Origin: Chaetorhynchus papuensis
Lineage: Eukaryota; Chordata; Aves; Passeriformes; Rhipiduridae
Assembly: GCA_013396525.1 (NCBI GenBank)
Contig: VWYX01000010.1
Location: 3,015,669-3,079,668 of the forward strand
Direction of reading: 5' to 3'
DNA length: 64,000 nt
Below, piece by piece: positions 25,301 to 37,685 of the stretch (within the stretch, counting starts at the first letter, position 1; every line of letters starts with the position of its first letter). A program made the position numbers and the translations under genes. Below the pieces are notes generated by a model that ran no database searches, was not told where the DNA came from, and saw only the letters and a program-made list of their open reading frames with translations.

Positions 25301-27187
25301 CAAGTAGGACACTACTAATCAGTAAATAATGTACTTCCACCCTTTTTTTCATCAGCTATTTTCCATGTCAGTTGATTTTGACTAGTATCTAAAAACGTAA
25401 GAAAAGTGGTTAGAAAGGCTTTGGGTTTGGTTTTTTCCCCTGAAATATTCCTAATAAAGAGGTCAGAACACTTTTAAGAGTCAACTGCTCCAAAGCTGTG
25501 TCACAATAATACTGATTTACTAGTCTCCTTTAAAAGCAACTAATGAAAACAGGCATCTAATGTTCAACTCTGCCACAGCTAAGTCAAACAGATACAAATG
25601 GTAGCGCTATGGCTGTTAAACATATTTTGTTTTCTTCAAGCCATTCAGGTTGGCTTTTTAGAAAGAAACCTTTGAACTGAAAATAGATATCCTTAGTCTT
25701 CCACCTTTTCTCTCAATTGTGTTGTAATGCCCAAGGTGACACTCCTGGTAGTATTAACACAGATGTGCATTTGGATACAGCATTGATGCATTTTAGTTAT
25801 CTCATTTTCCCACCTGATTTATATTTGTGTCTATATTTATCTTTGTGTAAAGAGAAATGGGTTGGTGTTTCTTTTGACACATTTGAAAATGTTGTTTTCA
25901 GAAATGATCCACTAATGAATATGTTAATCTTTCTACACCAAGGGAATAATTTTCACTTGGAAAATAGCTTTTGAAATTATTGAATTTCAATTCAAAGTCC
26001 ACTACTGTATCCACTTCAAGCTATTACCTTCAGAGACAAACCTCCTTTTTTTAATGACAAAATATTTACAAAAAATAATAAACTGCAGAAAAATTGATGT
26101 TTATCTTGTAAAAGATTCGTTTCCTGACAAGAAGCACTATCCTTAATAGAGTTGCTAGATGCTACCAGTATAACTCACAACCTTCATTTGTACTGTAAGT
26201 GATTGAAGTTCCCACTGATAATGAAAGCTAAGTAATTCCATGAAAGAAATATCCACCACAGGCTAAAATTTATTTAACATGTAGAAAGATGTTTGGCTGC
26301 AAGCTTAAAAGTAGGTTCTTGAAAATAGAAGGGGGCCACACTTCTTTCCTCGATGAACATTTTTTACTCTTTCAGATGCATCCAAGTCTGTTCAAGACAT
26401 CCACCTTTGGGGATTTAAAGTTTACAAATCATCAGGTACTTAATTTCCACATTTTAGTAACCTAATCCTGCAAACATTCAGTCTGCCCTGCCCTTGGTTT
26501 AGGAATAGCTAAAAACTTCCTTGCAGTTGCAGCTCTCATATCATGCCAATCTAAAGCAGCAGTTTAAAGGGCAAGTAGTGTTTCACTACAATGTCCATAG
26601 CATTATTAACAGTAATCTTCAAGAATGCAAAGAGCAGGAGAGAGATGACTGGGATAAGAAGACTTTTAAAAGGACAGAAAAGAGAGGTGAGATGGAAAAT
26701 GGGAGTATGGAGAGAATTCCACAGCCAGAGAAGGAATGAGAACTGAGGCTGAGACTGAAATGAGAATCAAAATACTCATTCAGGTAAGTGGAGTAAAAAT
26801 AACTCTCACATTTGACAGGGGTGGGTACTATGCATCCTTTCTCCCTAGTATGCGTACAAAGTAAAACACATCCATAAAGTATGAAATGAGACCATTAGAT
26901 CCCTGAATATGAAGGGATTGTTTCACTTCTGTCATAGTGGTTATTGGTCACTCAGATGTAGAAAATCCTTATAGTAGAAAGAGCAACTGTTCCCAAGCAA
27001 TTGAACAAGAAAGATTACATTTTCCCCTTTGAAGAGGAGTCAAAAGGAATGAGATCAGCTTTATAAAAACATTAATAAGTAAGCCATTGAAAATACAAAA
27101 CTTATCATTTTTTCCTGCAAAATATAGAGAGACTGCAAAAATCACTTTTACACAGAGGAAAACACCTGAAGCAATTCCAAGCACAAA

Positions 27188-27882
27188 TACAGGCCAGGTG
27201 GAGAATTGATCAAGACTAGCCCTGATGAGAAAGAGTTGGGGCAGTTGGTTGATAGGAAGCTCAATGTGAGCTGGCTCGCAACCCAGAAAGCCAACCACAT
27301 CCTGGCTTGCATCACAAGTAGTGTGGCCAGCACATCAGTGGAGGTGATTCTGCCCCTCCAAGAGACCCCATCCAGAGTTCTGCCATGGGATCCCAACAAA
27401 AGAATGACATTGACCTGCTGAAGTGGGTCCACAGGAAGGCCAAGAAAAAGATCAGGAGGCTGAAGCACCTCTCCTGTGAAGACAGGCTGAGAGAGCTGGG
27501 GCTATTCAGCCTGGAGAAGAGAACACTGCAGGGAGACCTTACGGCACCTTCCTGTAACTAAAGGAGGCTACAAGAAAGATGCTAAGACAAGGCTTCAAAC
27601 TGAAAGCAGGCAGGTCTAGGTTAGATTTAAGAAGGAAATTCTTATCTAACATAAGACATAAGAAAGAAATTCTTGATTATGAGGGTGGTGGGACACTGGA
27701 ACAGGTTGCCCAGAGAAGCCGTAGATATTCCCGGACATTCCAGACATTCCTGGAAATGTTCAAGGTCAGACTGGATGTGGCCCTGGCAACTTGGTCTAGT
27801 GAAAGACCCTGTCCATGGCAGGGTTATCTTTGACTTGGATTATCTTTAAGGTCCCTTCCAACCATTCTGTCATTCTATGAAC
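27188..27882 (+). mobile_element. CR1 LINE 3' fragment, the most complete-looking here
   Basis: It begins near TACAGGCCAGGTGGAGAATT (end of the reverse transcriptase region), keeps a KANHILACITSSVAST segment and then ACAGGCTGAGAGAGCTGGGG, TTCAGCCTGGAGAAGAGAAC, GGGTGGTGGGACACTGGAAC and the 3' tail CCATTCTGTCATTCTATG. The 3' octamer-type tail is clearer than in the other copies, so it may be younger. Frames are interrupted. Confidence 0.95.
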
Positions 27883-28716
27883 ACTGAGACTAAATGCCTA
27901 GCAAACAAAACATGAATGATGGTGTGTCTAATATATACATACTATGATAAAAAATATGTAGACTTATTCCCATTATTATAGACAGCAAATATTAGATTTA
28001 AACCTGAGTATCTTCAAAAGAAAATCTGTGTCTTTAAGAAAGCAGCATAGCACTAGCGGGGCAGGTCAGGATATCCTGCTACTGGCTATTTTTAGCATGA
28101 TTTTCTTCTCAATGACTTTGCAGCAGTACCTCTAGAGATTAGACATGGTCTTGGAGGATAAATTAAGACTGGATGAGATCGAGGGAGGTTTTCTAGTCCA
28201 ATGCCATCTCCAAGCAGAGCCAGATTCAAAACTGTATCTGACTGAAATCATAATTCACCCTGCAGGGAATCCCTTCCTTGTAATATGAGAATACCCACAC
28301 AGCTGGAGGTGACCAAAGCTGTCAAGCCTTTTGACATGGGTATCACTGGCGAAGGTTGACTTGGAAAACTCCAGTGAAGGGACAGAAAGGTCAAAATGGA
28401 CTTTGGGTTTGAGCCTTATGGCACTTACATTAAAAACGTATTTTCTGAGTTCAGTGGTCTTCAATTTGGTTTCTGTGACAGCATCAGAGAAACCCCATAT
28501 TTACAAACCTGTTAAAATGTTATTTCAAAGATTGAGTTTTGCAAGCAATAAATATCCTGTTACTAGTATAATACCAAAATCAGAAAGAAATATAATGCTC
28601 CCCACATCAGAGTCCATACATCGTTACCATCAGCATTTACAAGTAATTCTCCCGGTAAGGCAACAGTTTTGAAGAGAAGGCTTGTGAAAATAGAGATTAA
28701 ATAAATTTTTAAAAAT

Positions 28717-28766
28717 NNNNNNNNNNNNNNNNNNNNNNNNNNNNNNNNNNNNNNNNNNNNNNNNNN
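28717..28766. other. Assembly gap of 50 N
   Basis: An unbroken run of exactly 50 N inside the 17.7 kb intron. The size may be nominal. It lies between A/T-rich flanks (aaaaat on the left). Confidence 1.
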
Positions 28767-30961
28767 GAAGCATTTCAATTTTTACTTTTTCTGTTATAGC
28801 CAGATTTTCCTGTCCAATAGTTTCTTTTATTAACAATATTCAAATGCATTTAAAGCTTGGTAGAAAAATCAGTCTGAAATTAAGACACTGTATAACCAAC
28901 TCACATGTATTGAGTTAATTTTGGCAGTTACCAGGCTCTGACAACAGCAGTTTATTATGGAAATGCTGACTCTGTATCAGTGAGAAAGGCACCACTACAA
29001 AAAGAACATTCAAAATCATTATTTTCAGTAGAGTTAAATAGGGCAGTTTCTGGGCTGGAATGTGAAAAGCTCTTATGTGCCACTTTTCTGCTGCCTTTGG
29101 GAAAAAGAAACTAAAAATCCTTCAAATTACATAAAGGGCTACTCTAATCATAAAATGCAAATAAACCCAAAGGATGATTATCAATACGTAATATAAAAAG
29201 CATGAAAAAGCTCATCTATAGAAAAATAAATTCTGCTAAGCTATTTAAACATAGGATCTGTTCTCAAAATCAGTGCCAGCTAACCAGATTAGGTACGTAA
29301 CAGTTTCTACAGTTCTGTGGACAACAATGTAAGAATCACTTGTGAAAAGTCATGCAGCTTCCTCAGTAGCCTTATGAACAGCCACCTGATTATGAGCAAG
29401 CCATTGAAGTGTATTTACCTGTTCTCTTACTTGGTCTTCTTTCTATCTCTTTCCTGTCCCAAATCCTTTGTCCTCTAAATAACAAAGGTACTCCATGTAT
29501 TATAGCTATTAGGTGACCACATCTTTGCTCACTGTACAGTACGTTGCATTCTCTATAATGCCAGTCATTATTCTTCCTGACTCCACTAACTTTTTCTAGC
29601 TGAAGCATTTAAGATTAATGAGGCATTTGTTCTCAATCAAGGCACTTTGTATGAATACAGTTACACTTTCAGGATCCATGCAGATGACTTATTTAATATT
29701 ATTTGATTTTTTAAATTGTTTTGGGGGATTGATTTATGGCTGTTTTTGTCCATTAGCATAGACAATTCCATATCACTCTTCTCTTTTGTCAATAACTGTT
29801 ATCAAACAGGACCTACTGCCTAATAGAATATAAAGATGTATTATGTATCATGAATGCAGGTGTATCGTAGAGGGTGAAAATTTGACATAAAGTCTTGTAA
29901 AGCATACCATTTCAGTTACCTAAAGATGCCAAAACTGCAAGAAAACAGTATGCTTCTGAATCTCAGAATCTGTTTCCTCTGGTAATATAAAATGGAATAG
30001 CCATCAAGGAAAAGTCTGGTTCTGTCAATCTAAATCCACAAAGACATTTTTCTATTTCCATATTTTAATGATGCTCATAGTTGGGATCCACACATAATAA
30101 AGTTTGATTTAGCTATTAAGACAACTCTCATTCCTACAATGCTCTCATGCTTCATTGCTTTGCAAAGTCATACTGATTTACAGAAGCCTAATAGAGACCA
30201 AATTTTCCATAAAGTTAACATAACTGCTGTGATTTTAAGAAAGTATAATTTAACAGAATTTAAAACAACTTTGTGTAAGCAGAGGAATGAGAAGGAATTT
30301 TCCCTCCTAAGAAGTAAACTCTGAAACAAGGCTGTACCAATGTTTCATAACTTCCATTATACTCTTCATTACACGAAACTTTCTTTCTCCTTGTCTTCCA
30401 ATCAATCTTCTATTCAGGATTTAATGTCTTAGCCAGAAGGGAATTTCTCAGATGGGTCATCTTCAGCTAAATCACCTTCTTCTAGGAATCAGTATGAAGT
30501 GTAGGGAAAACAATTTCAAACATCCAGGAAGCTGGAGTTTCAGGAAGTAGGTATTTCCTAGTAACTAAATCTTCCCATTTTGTGCACTTTTCTGATACAA
30601 AAAACTTAAGTTTTGGAAGGCATACGTATAGGTAATCCCATAGAGAGCCAAATCTGTTTCAGATGTTCTGCAACAGCTGCAGTTTTTTAGGAATGATTAT
30701 CCGGAACAAAAATTTAGATGAATATTATTTTTTTATTTAATTCATGTAGAAACTTGAAGTCAGAACTGTATCAGTTGGAATGTAAAATACACTGACTTTA
30801 TATTCCCTACATTAAAAAAAAAAAAGGTCATGCAAACAAGGAATTTTCTCTAATTTCATCTCCAGGGAGAATTATGGTACTACACAGCAATTTAAAATAC
30901 AATTAAAATATTAGATGTAAAACAACAGATATAGAAAACACATTCCATGTTCAGTTTTGGT

Positions 30962-31428
30962 CAAAAAAGGTGTGGACAGGCTAGAGAGATCCGGAGACAA
31001 GCCATACAGATGCCCAAAGGACTGGGAAGCCTGCCAAATGCGGAAAAGCTGAGAGAACTGAGTTTGTTTGCCCATGAGTAAAGAAGGCTAATGGGAGACT
31101 TCATCATCAGATTCCAGTATCTAAAGGGTGGCTATGAAGAAGATGGAGATTCCCTTTCTTACAAGGAGTCACATGGAAAATATGAGGGGTAATGGGTACA
31201 AGTTATTCCTGGAGACAATCTGATTAGACACAAGAGGAAAAAATTTCACAGTGAGTACTACTGAAGTAATCTCCCTAGAGAACTGGTGAGTTTCTCTGTG
31301 TTGAACACTCAAAATTCAACTGAACAGGGTGTTGGGCCATCTTGTCTAGACTGTGCTTTTGCCAAGAAAGGTTGGACCAGATGATTCTTGAGGTCCCCTT
31401 CCAAGCTGGTATTCTGTGATTAGGTGAA
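30962..31428 (+). mobile_element. CR1-like LINE 3' fragment, diverged
   Basis: Recognisable blocks are GAGAACTGAGTTTGTTTGCC, a TCATCATCAGATTCCAGTAT stretch, CCCTAGAGAACTGGTGAGTT, AAGGTTGGACCAGATGATTC and a terminal GGTATTCTGTGAT. It is more diverged than the other pieces and may be a different CR1 subfamily. Part of its interior (31144-31248) is repeated at 32192-32296. Confidence 0.85.
31144..31248 (+). repeat. 105-bp duplicated segment, copy 1 (inside CR1-like fragment)
   Basis: The segment starting tggagattccc and ending aaatttca recurs at 32192-32296 with four mismatches and no gap. Confidence 0.96.
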
Positions 31429-32191
31429 AAAATTATAAAGATTTAAAAATTGATTCATAAGAAGAAACATAAATATTTAATTCAAAGGAAGCATGAAACT
31501 TTAGGCTGCAGGTTGGTATGACTAACTTGAATTGCTGATTTTTAAAAGGGAAAGTAGCTTTGGGATAGCAGTATATTTAATTAACTTGTCATATTTAATG
31601 TACAGATGATTGGTTAAAAGAGAACCATATTACCTTAAGTATAATTCTAACATTAGATGAAAGTATTGTATTATTTTGAAGAGAAAGATTAGGATAATTT
31701 AAGGTTATCGTTCAAACTCTGAAGGGACAGAAACATTATCCTAAATTGACAAACAGAATGAAATAAGTATCAGCAATTATTATCATGCTGATGTCAGGAC
31801 TGAGGTTCCACAGAAGCAAAAAAATATACTAGTATATTTAAGTTGGATATCAAACTAATAAATTTTTCTCCAAAGACAACTACAGCCACATTGCTTGCAA
31901 TGAATAATACTGTCCAAACAAGCAAAAGAGAACTATTGAAAAAACAAAATTCAGTGTCTATTTAATCCTTCTGCCCCAAGGCACAATCAAGTCCTCTTCA
32001 ACTATTCCTGAAAAATGTTCCCATAACATGTTTTTAAAAATCTTAAAGGAGTAGCTTCTATAAAATCTCCACATATCCTAGCTCTGTAGTTCACTAGTTT
32101 TAGAAACAAAAATTGATAAAATATCCTGGTATTAACTTCTGCTGATGCAGCTTAAAGCCTCTGCAAGTCATCTTGTCCCTAAAAGACAACG

Positions 32192-32296
32192 TGAAGATTC
32201 CCTTTCTTACAAGGAGTCACATGGAAAATATGAGGGGTAAGGGGTACAAGTTATTCCTGGAAACAATCTGATTAGACACAAGAGGAAAAAACTTCA
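32192..32296 (+). repeat. 105-bp duplicated segment, copy 2 (outside any CR1 body)
   Basis: It is about 96% identical to 31144-31248 in the same orientation, 1048 bp downstream. The neighbouring CR1 blocks are absent around this copy, so it looks like a local duplication rather than a second insertion. Confidence 0.96.
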
Positions 32297-35200
32297 GAAT
32301 GGCAATTGCTTATGTTACTCTTAGTCATACACATATAATTTTACATGACAGAATATGACTTTTTTCTTTCTGCCTTCTGCTGGCTATACTAAGAAGCTTA
32401 AAATCTTTTCAATCGTCCCTTAAGGAATGACTGACTATCAGGGATGATAAAAAGAATTTTATTTTATTACAATTTCAGTTGCAACTCTTGTTTTCTTCCA
32501 CCATGGTTTTTCGAACATTATAGATCCACTGTTAGACACAGTTCTTCAGCTGGACTCTCACCAAAGCTGAAGAGAGCAGAAAGATTGTTCCATGGTTTTT
32601 ACCAGGCTTTGCTTCTAGCACAAAGCTTAAGCATCCTCGTGTGATATTTCAGATTCTACAGAACTGATGACATGTTCAGTTTGTGACCAGAATGGCCACA
32701 ACTGCAGCTGCTAAGAGGAACTACTGCTTAGCTAGAGCCTGCCATATTATGTGTGCATAGCTGACAACTCCTAAGTACTCTCCTCATCTCTGTTGAACTT
32801 TATTTTTCAATATAGTTTAACACTTTGGTAGCTTCACATTACATTAACTCCCCCAGCTCCTGTGTAATCATCTTAAACAGCTTAAAGTAGACCAGTCTAG
32901 ATTTCCACAAATGCTTCATAACAACATGAAAAGTAATCAGCAAATGATGCCCAGAAATTTATTCTCTTAATGTTTTTAAAAGTCTTATGAGAATGATGGC
33001 TGGCGGTCTGAGATATTAAAGGTAAAGAGCAAATCCATATTGCTATGTGTTCAGCAACTATTATTTTCATCATCTCTCTTCTGCCACTGCAACATCAGAA
33101 TTTAAAACACCATCAAAACCATCTAAAAGTTAGGATGCATAAAATTTTTTGCTTATTCCTTACTCCCATGATCTGTCACAGCAAAAAAATCAGTGGCCTG
33201 TTCTTAAATAGGTATCTCTTTGTATTCTGTTATTGTCTAGGTTTTTAGAAATTGATAGATTCAGCACTTGTTCAGTATTTTTCTTGGTATCTGAGATAGG
33301 TTGACTGCCACCCAGATCCTCGAGTGACCCATTTCATGCCTGTTTAAAACATAACAATAAATTTTCCAGGCTGATGTTACCTCACCTAAGCTCTGCAAAC
33401 TCTTGTAATCACTAATAGCTCTGAGACTGCTATTAGTGCAACATCTGCATGTCAAAATTTTTAAAAGAACTTATTATTAAAAAAGTGAATTTGGTATCAT
33501 TCACGTGAAAGTATTTAACAAAGCATTATTCATATCCTTGAAGCAGATGGATTTCTGCTATCTAACTTGGGTAACAGAAGCCTACTCCCTATTACTCCCA
33601 TGTCTTTCAGGTGAAAATAACAGTTCACATTTACGTGTGAATGACATGTAATCACAAGGACTGTAAGACAGCAGACAAAAGGACAAGTTTGTAAGTAAAC
33701 ATAATTCTAAGTCTAGAGGTCTATTCAATCTTCAATATTTCATTAAAACTTTCCAACTTAATGATGACTTAAGGTATTAAGAATGGAACTTTATTGCACA
33801 AGCATGTCCGAATGAAGGACTCTCTAAGGGTACAAATTCATTTCACTCAGGTTACCAAAACAGAGCTACAGAAAGATGGATTTGTAGCTTTAGCGATTCA
33901 ACTGTACAATAATCAATACGCACATAAAATTACAGCAGTTCAGTTAAATATATAACAGGTAAAGCTTACATGAAAAAAATTGTCCAAATGGCTAACACAT
34001 ATCGTCTAGTCTTTGCACCATGAAAATGGTGTTTCATTTCATCTGTTAGTCAACTTATAAAATACAGAAATACATTGGGCCTTCTCTCCAGTTTCTGGAG
34101 TATGCTTGTGCAAAATCCTATTCTAAAACCTCATTACATAAAATTTTCATTCAGACATTTCCCATATGGTTTTGATATCTCTTTCACTGCTTCATCTCAT
34201 CTCCTCAAATAATTTGGCTAAAAAAGTACTTTCTCTAAAATTCAGATTATCCTTATTTTCAGAAATGTACATGCATCATAAGAGAATAACCCCAAACTTA
34301 TTCAGTCAAATGTGAAAAATTCTTCTCAAATTAATGTTTTCCACAGGTGTTAATTTCTCCCCTAAAAGTCCACCAAAGAACAATTCCAGTCAAGTTAAGC
34401 TTTAATCTTCTCACCAATACTTTCCTTTCTCTATCACACTACCGAGCTTCCTCCTTAATTGACCCATAGTGAATGTAAACGAGTCATCAGACACTTCACT
34501 ATTGTTCTTATCATTCACTTAATTGCTGCTATCTAAACGTCTACTTCAAGAATATTTGTAACCTCAAAACCTCAGAAGAATTTTAGAATCCTTTCTACAA
34601 CACATAATTAACAAATTTTAAGACTGGATTTTGTTTCACAATTTTTTCAGTGACTTTGCTTTTAAAAAATGTATTCTAGTCAAAAGACAAAGATTCTTAA
34701 TTTCCACTCAAATGTGTTATTTTTATATTGCAGTTAACATCAGGTCCCAAGGCAACATCTTAAATTTTTCAGTGTTTTTAACAAAAAATACCGGATTTAG
34801 TCATACAAGGTATTTTATTAATAAGGATGTTCTCCTTAGAACTTTCATACTTGCCATCAAAGCTCTAATTTCCCGGAAAGAAGTTAACATTTTTTAATTT
34901 TTGATAGAACAGCAGGGTTTCTAACCCTGCTTGTTTAACTAATAATTAAATTCTGAGCTCACAGCAACAGACTTACACTTTTCCCCTTGATATTCCCCTA
35001 AATCTAGAACAGGAGTCACAAAAGTATTTCAGAAGATTCTCAAATTCATGACTGTCCGAAAAGGAAGCTGTAATAGGGTATTCTGGTAACCAATGAAGGA
35101 TGAAAATCAGATTATAACTATTTAGGAGAAGTCTCACTTTTTCTCTCTTTTATATGCATTTTAATTTTCAATTGTTTGCTTGAACAATGTTTTTCACAAA

Positions 35201-35441
35201 ACTATATCCTATTAGCCAATTCTTTTAATGGGTCTATGAAACTGCTCCAAGTTTGTTTATCAAAATGCCACTACATTTTACACTGAAATCTTCTCATATT
35301 TAATAAATAGTTTTTCTCCAGCAAGAGTGATCAGAAAAAATATGCAGGCTGCATTCCACATGAATTAATGCACATGCTACCTTTCTTTTTCCTCCCTTCA
35401 TCTCTAGTGTGTTAGATAGCTAAACAACGAGTGAAACTTAC

Positions 35442-35518
35442 AGCTGTCCAGGCTTTTTTTCCGCATCGAGAACACAACCACTCGTTATGGATTTCATGAG
35501 AAGGAACACCATAGCAAC
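35442..35518 (-). CDS. KDM4C: KDM4C exon: second half of PHD finger 1 (77 nt)
   Basis: The acceptor is cttattctag, and GT completes AGT (Ser). The exon encodes CYGVPSHEIHNEWLCSRC followed by GKKAWTA, ending at donor ACAGCT|gtaagt in phase 0. It supplies the remaining zinc ligands of PHD finger 1 (the Cys of CYG and the CSRC pair) and the conserved Trp before the second ligand pair. It lies 952 bp downstream of the previous exon and is followed by the 17.7 kb intron. A poly-A/AC-rich tract (U/G-rich in the transcript) sits about 180-300 bp upstream of the acceptor. Confidence 0.97.
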
Positions 35519-36470
35519 CTAGAATAAGAGAGCTGGATTGATTATTATATTCTGCCTTTCTATCAGTGATATCATACGATTCAATTAGACATAAACCTTA
35601 GTAAAACACATGCCTGTTCTGTGACAAAGGAGACTTTTACAATCTAGGCTTACTGCTAATTTCATAGTCTATGAAATATATCTTCCCAGAACTCAAAAAA
35701 AAAAAAAAAAAGAAGAACCCACAAAAATCCCCACAAGAAAAACAAAACAAAAAACCTAGCAAATCAAATCAAACAACAAAAACCCCAAGTACCCAAAAAA
35801 TCAAATCACAGTAGTTTTCTTATTTTTGTCAGTACAGTATCATATCACCAACTCTCCCTGAAGTAAAAATTTGACTTAATGTACTGACATTTATTCTGTG
35901 CAAATATACCGCATTTCCAAATATCTCACAGACTTCTTAGACTTAACTATTACAGTTCTACAGTCTTTAGAAGATACTGCAGAAAAACCCATGCACTCAT
36001 CAGTTACTCCTGCAATAAAAAAGAATGTTAAGTGAAGGAAAACACTGCATCCCCAAATTTAATAGTAATATTCACAAGTCCTCCAGGAGAATTTCACTAT
36101 AATACTTAATAAGGACATACTAGCATTGCACCGTGATTTTTAAAATAGAGAAGCAAAAGAGTAATTAAATCAATCAGAACAGAAAAAAACCCCAGAAGTT
36201 TGTGATTATTGAAAGTTTACAAGAAAGTTAATTCTTCAATATTTTCACAGCAACCATGAAAAAGTTACAGAAAATGTTATGTAGTTTTCAAAAAGAAAAC
36301 TATGTTACAGTAGTGATTGAAGTGACTAGATACCAGTGATTGAAGTATTACAAATGGAGATGTTCTTCAAGTACTTTTAAAGACATGCTAGAAGCCTAGC
36401 TAACTATTAGTTATGAATAAACCAAAATTTGAAATTGCATTTCTGCCAACAGAACAGTTAGATTATTTAC
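35519..36470 (-). other. KDM4C intron (952 bp)
   Basis: Bounded by gtaaat and ttctag. It contains the A/AC-rich tract at 35695-35815. Confidence 0.9.
35695..35815 (+). repeat. Poly-A plus AC-rich low-complexity tract
   Basis: A 17-bp A run is followed by about 100 bp of A-rich sequence with cccc and caaat units. In the KDM4C transcript it is U/G-rich and lies about 180-300 nt upstream of the 77-nt PHD exon acceptor. Confidence 0.9.
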
Positions 36471-36687
36471 TTGCATGAACCCGTATGCAACACTTTGCAC
36501 ATGAAATCAGAAGACTTGTTCCATCTTCTTCAATAAAGGCATTTGATGGATAGTTTTCAGTGTTTTCTTCACTATAAATAAAACACATCTCTGGAATAAG
36601 AGGTTTAGTCTTCTCAATTTCTGCCATCAGTGTTTCTGCTGAGTTTGCTTCACTGAAAGTAGGACTTTCTTCATCATGATTGTCTGG
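36471..36687 (-). CDS. KDM4C: KDM4C exon: first half of PHD finger 1 (217 nt)
   Basis: The acceptor is tttattttccag, opening in phase 0 with PDNHDEESPTFSEANSAET, a variable lead-in. Conserved sequence follows: EKTKPLIPEMCFIYSEENTE, NAFIEEDGTSLLIS and then CAKCCIRVHA. The CAKC pair and the His of RVHA are zinc ligands of the first PHD finger. The exon ends GCA A|gtaaat, and the Ser codon is completed by the next exon, which supplies the following Cys ligand. In KDM4 proteins the PHD cassette acts in chromatin binding and stability rather than in catalysis. Compared with human, IEEDGTS replaces LEEDGTS and CCIRV replaces CCVRV, both conservative. Confidence 0.97.
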
Positions 36688-37503
36688 CTGGAAAATAAAT
36701 AAAATTTTATTTAAGTAAAAGAGAGTCTTACTTTTCCTTTTGACAATGATGGAACTATTCCACCCCTCCCAACTTTCATACTAAGTGTAACAGTTTCATG
36801 AGAAAATTAACTGCTGCTAGGTATTTGTCACATTCTACCTTTATTGTTCCAAATAACTGTAACATCTAGAATAGCACTCAGCCTGCAAACCAGTGTTATT
36901 GCAGCAGTGTTCACTGGGTCCAGAGCAATAAAGGCTTTTTTCCTGGTTCCCATGCTGAGGAAATTCCAGTTTAGCATCTTCCGAATTAGCAACTTAGTAC
37001 TGCAATACCATTTTTACTTGCTATTTGACACAGTAATTCTACAAGACAATATCAAACAGTGCTCTGCATTAGACTGTTTCCAAAGGAATATTTTTCCTGA
37101 GAAAGCCTGAGTACTGTGAAAACACTTATTTCCTCATCACCGAAGGAAGGCAGCATAAAAGAGGCTCTGATAAAAAGTACTTGGAGATGGACAAATAAGG
37201 AAATAGCCAAAAGATACAAACCTATTTGGGCTCACCACTTCAGAAAGTGTAATTTCAAGGGAAAATATACACACACTAGCACGAACCCTGCATAAATGGT
37301 AGTACAAGGCGTACACTGTCTGCAGCCAAGGATAGATGCAGGTGAACGAAGTATCAGTTCTAACTTTAATAGTAGTAAGTTTATTTACCTATCTTAAAAA
37401 TGAAATGCATAAGTGTATCTTTTTTATAATTTCCTGAAAATTAAGTAGCCAGGCAGCTACTTCACGCTTCATCCCAAAACGGAGCTGTGAGAATCTTGCT
37501 TAC
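36688..37503 (-). other. KDM4C intron (816 bp)
   Basis: Bounded by gtaagc and ttccag. Nothing else was seen. Confidence 0.9.
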
Positions 37504-37685
37504 CTTGTAGTATGGCATGAGAAGAGTACAAATGGCACAGTAAGGTTCCTTTTTTGCACAAGCTGCATTGTATTCTTTTTCAGCATTGAAATTGGGTTGT
37601 CTTGTCTGCCACAGGTAGACCAGAGGCTTGGCCCATGCCTCTGACTCTTGAACTTTCTCTTCAATTAAAGTAGTCTCAGGCAGTT
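37504..37685 (-). CDS. KDM4C: KDM4C exon: pre-PHD conserved region (182 nt)
   Basis: The acceptor is tgctttcttttag. The bases AA complete GAA (Glu) with the previous exon, giving the ELPETTLIEEKVQESEAWAK segment and then PLVYLWQTRQPNFNAEKEYN, ending YCAICTLLMPYYK at donor CAAG|gtaagc in phase 0. The Trp-Ala-Lys-Pro-Leu and Leu-Trp-Gln-Thr motifs are hallmarks of the region just before the KDM4 PHD cassette. The CAIC pair belongs to the same pre-PHD zinc-binding region. The open frame runs on into the upstream intron, but that part is not coding. Confidence 0.97.

Larger units (their letters stand above)
17730..35441 (-). other. KDM4C intron (17712 bp)
   Basis: Bounded by gtaagt and tttttag. 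It holds CR1 fragments at about 22.1, 25.1, 27.2 and 31.0 kb, an LTR-like block at 20366-21002, the N gap at 28717-28766, a duplicated 105-bp segment (31144 and 32192) and an AC-rich tract at 17979-18078. It includes a relatively GC-rich patch at about 19.7-20.35 kb of unknown nature. Other stretches show nothing recognisable. Confidence 0.85.

Noticed and set aside
28140..28300. Possible antisense CR1 3' remnant (ccaagcagagcc, tagtccaatgcc)
   Set aside because: Only two short blocks resemble CR1 and their order is unclear. Too weak to annotate.
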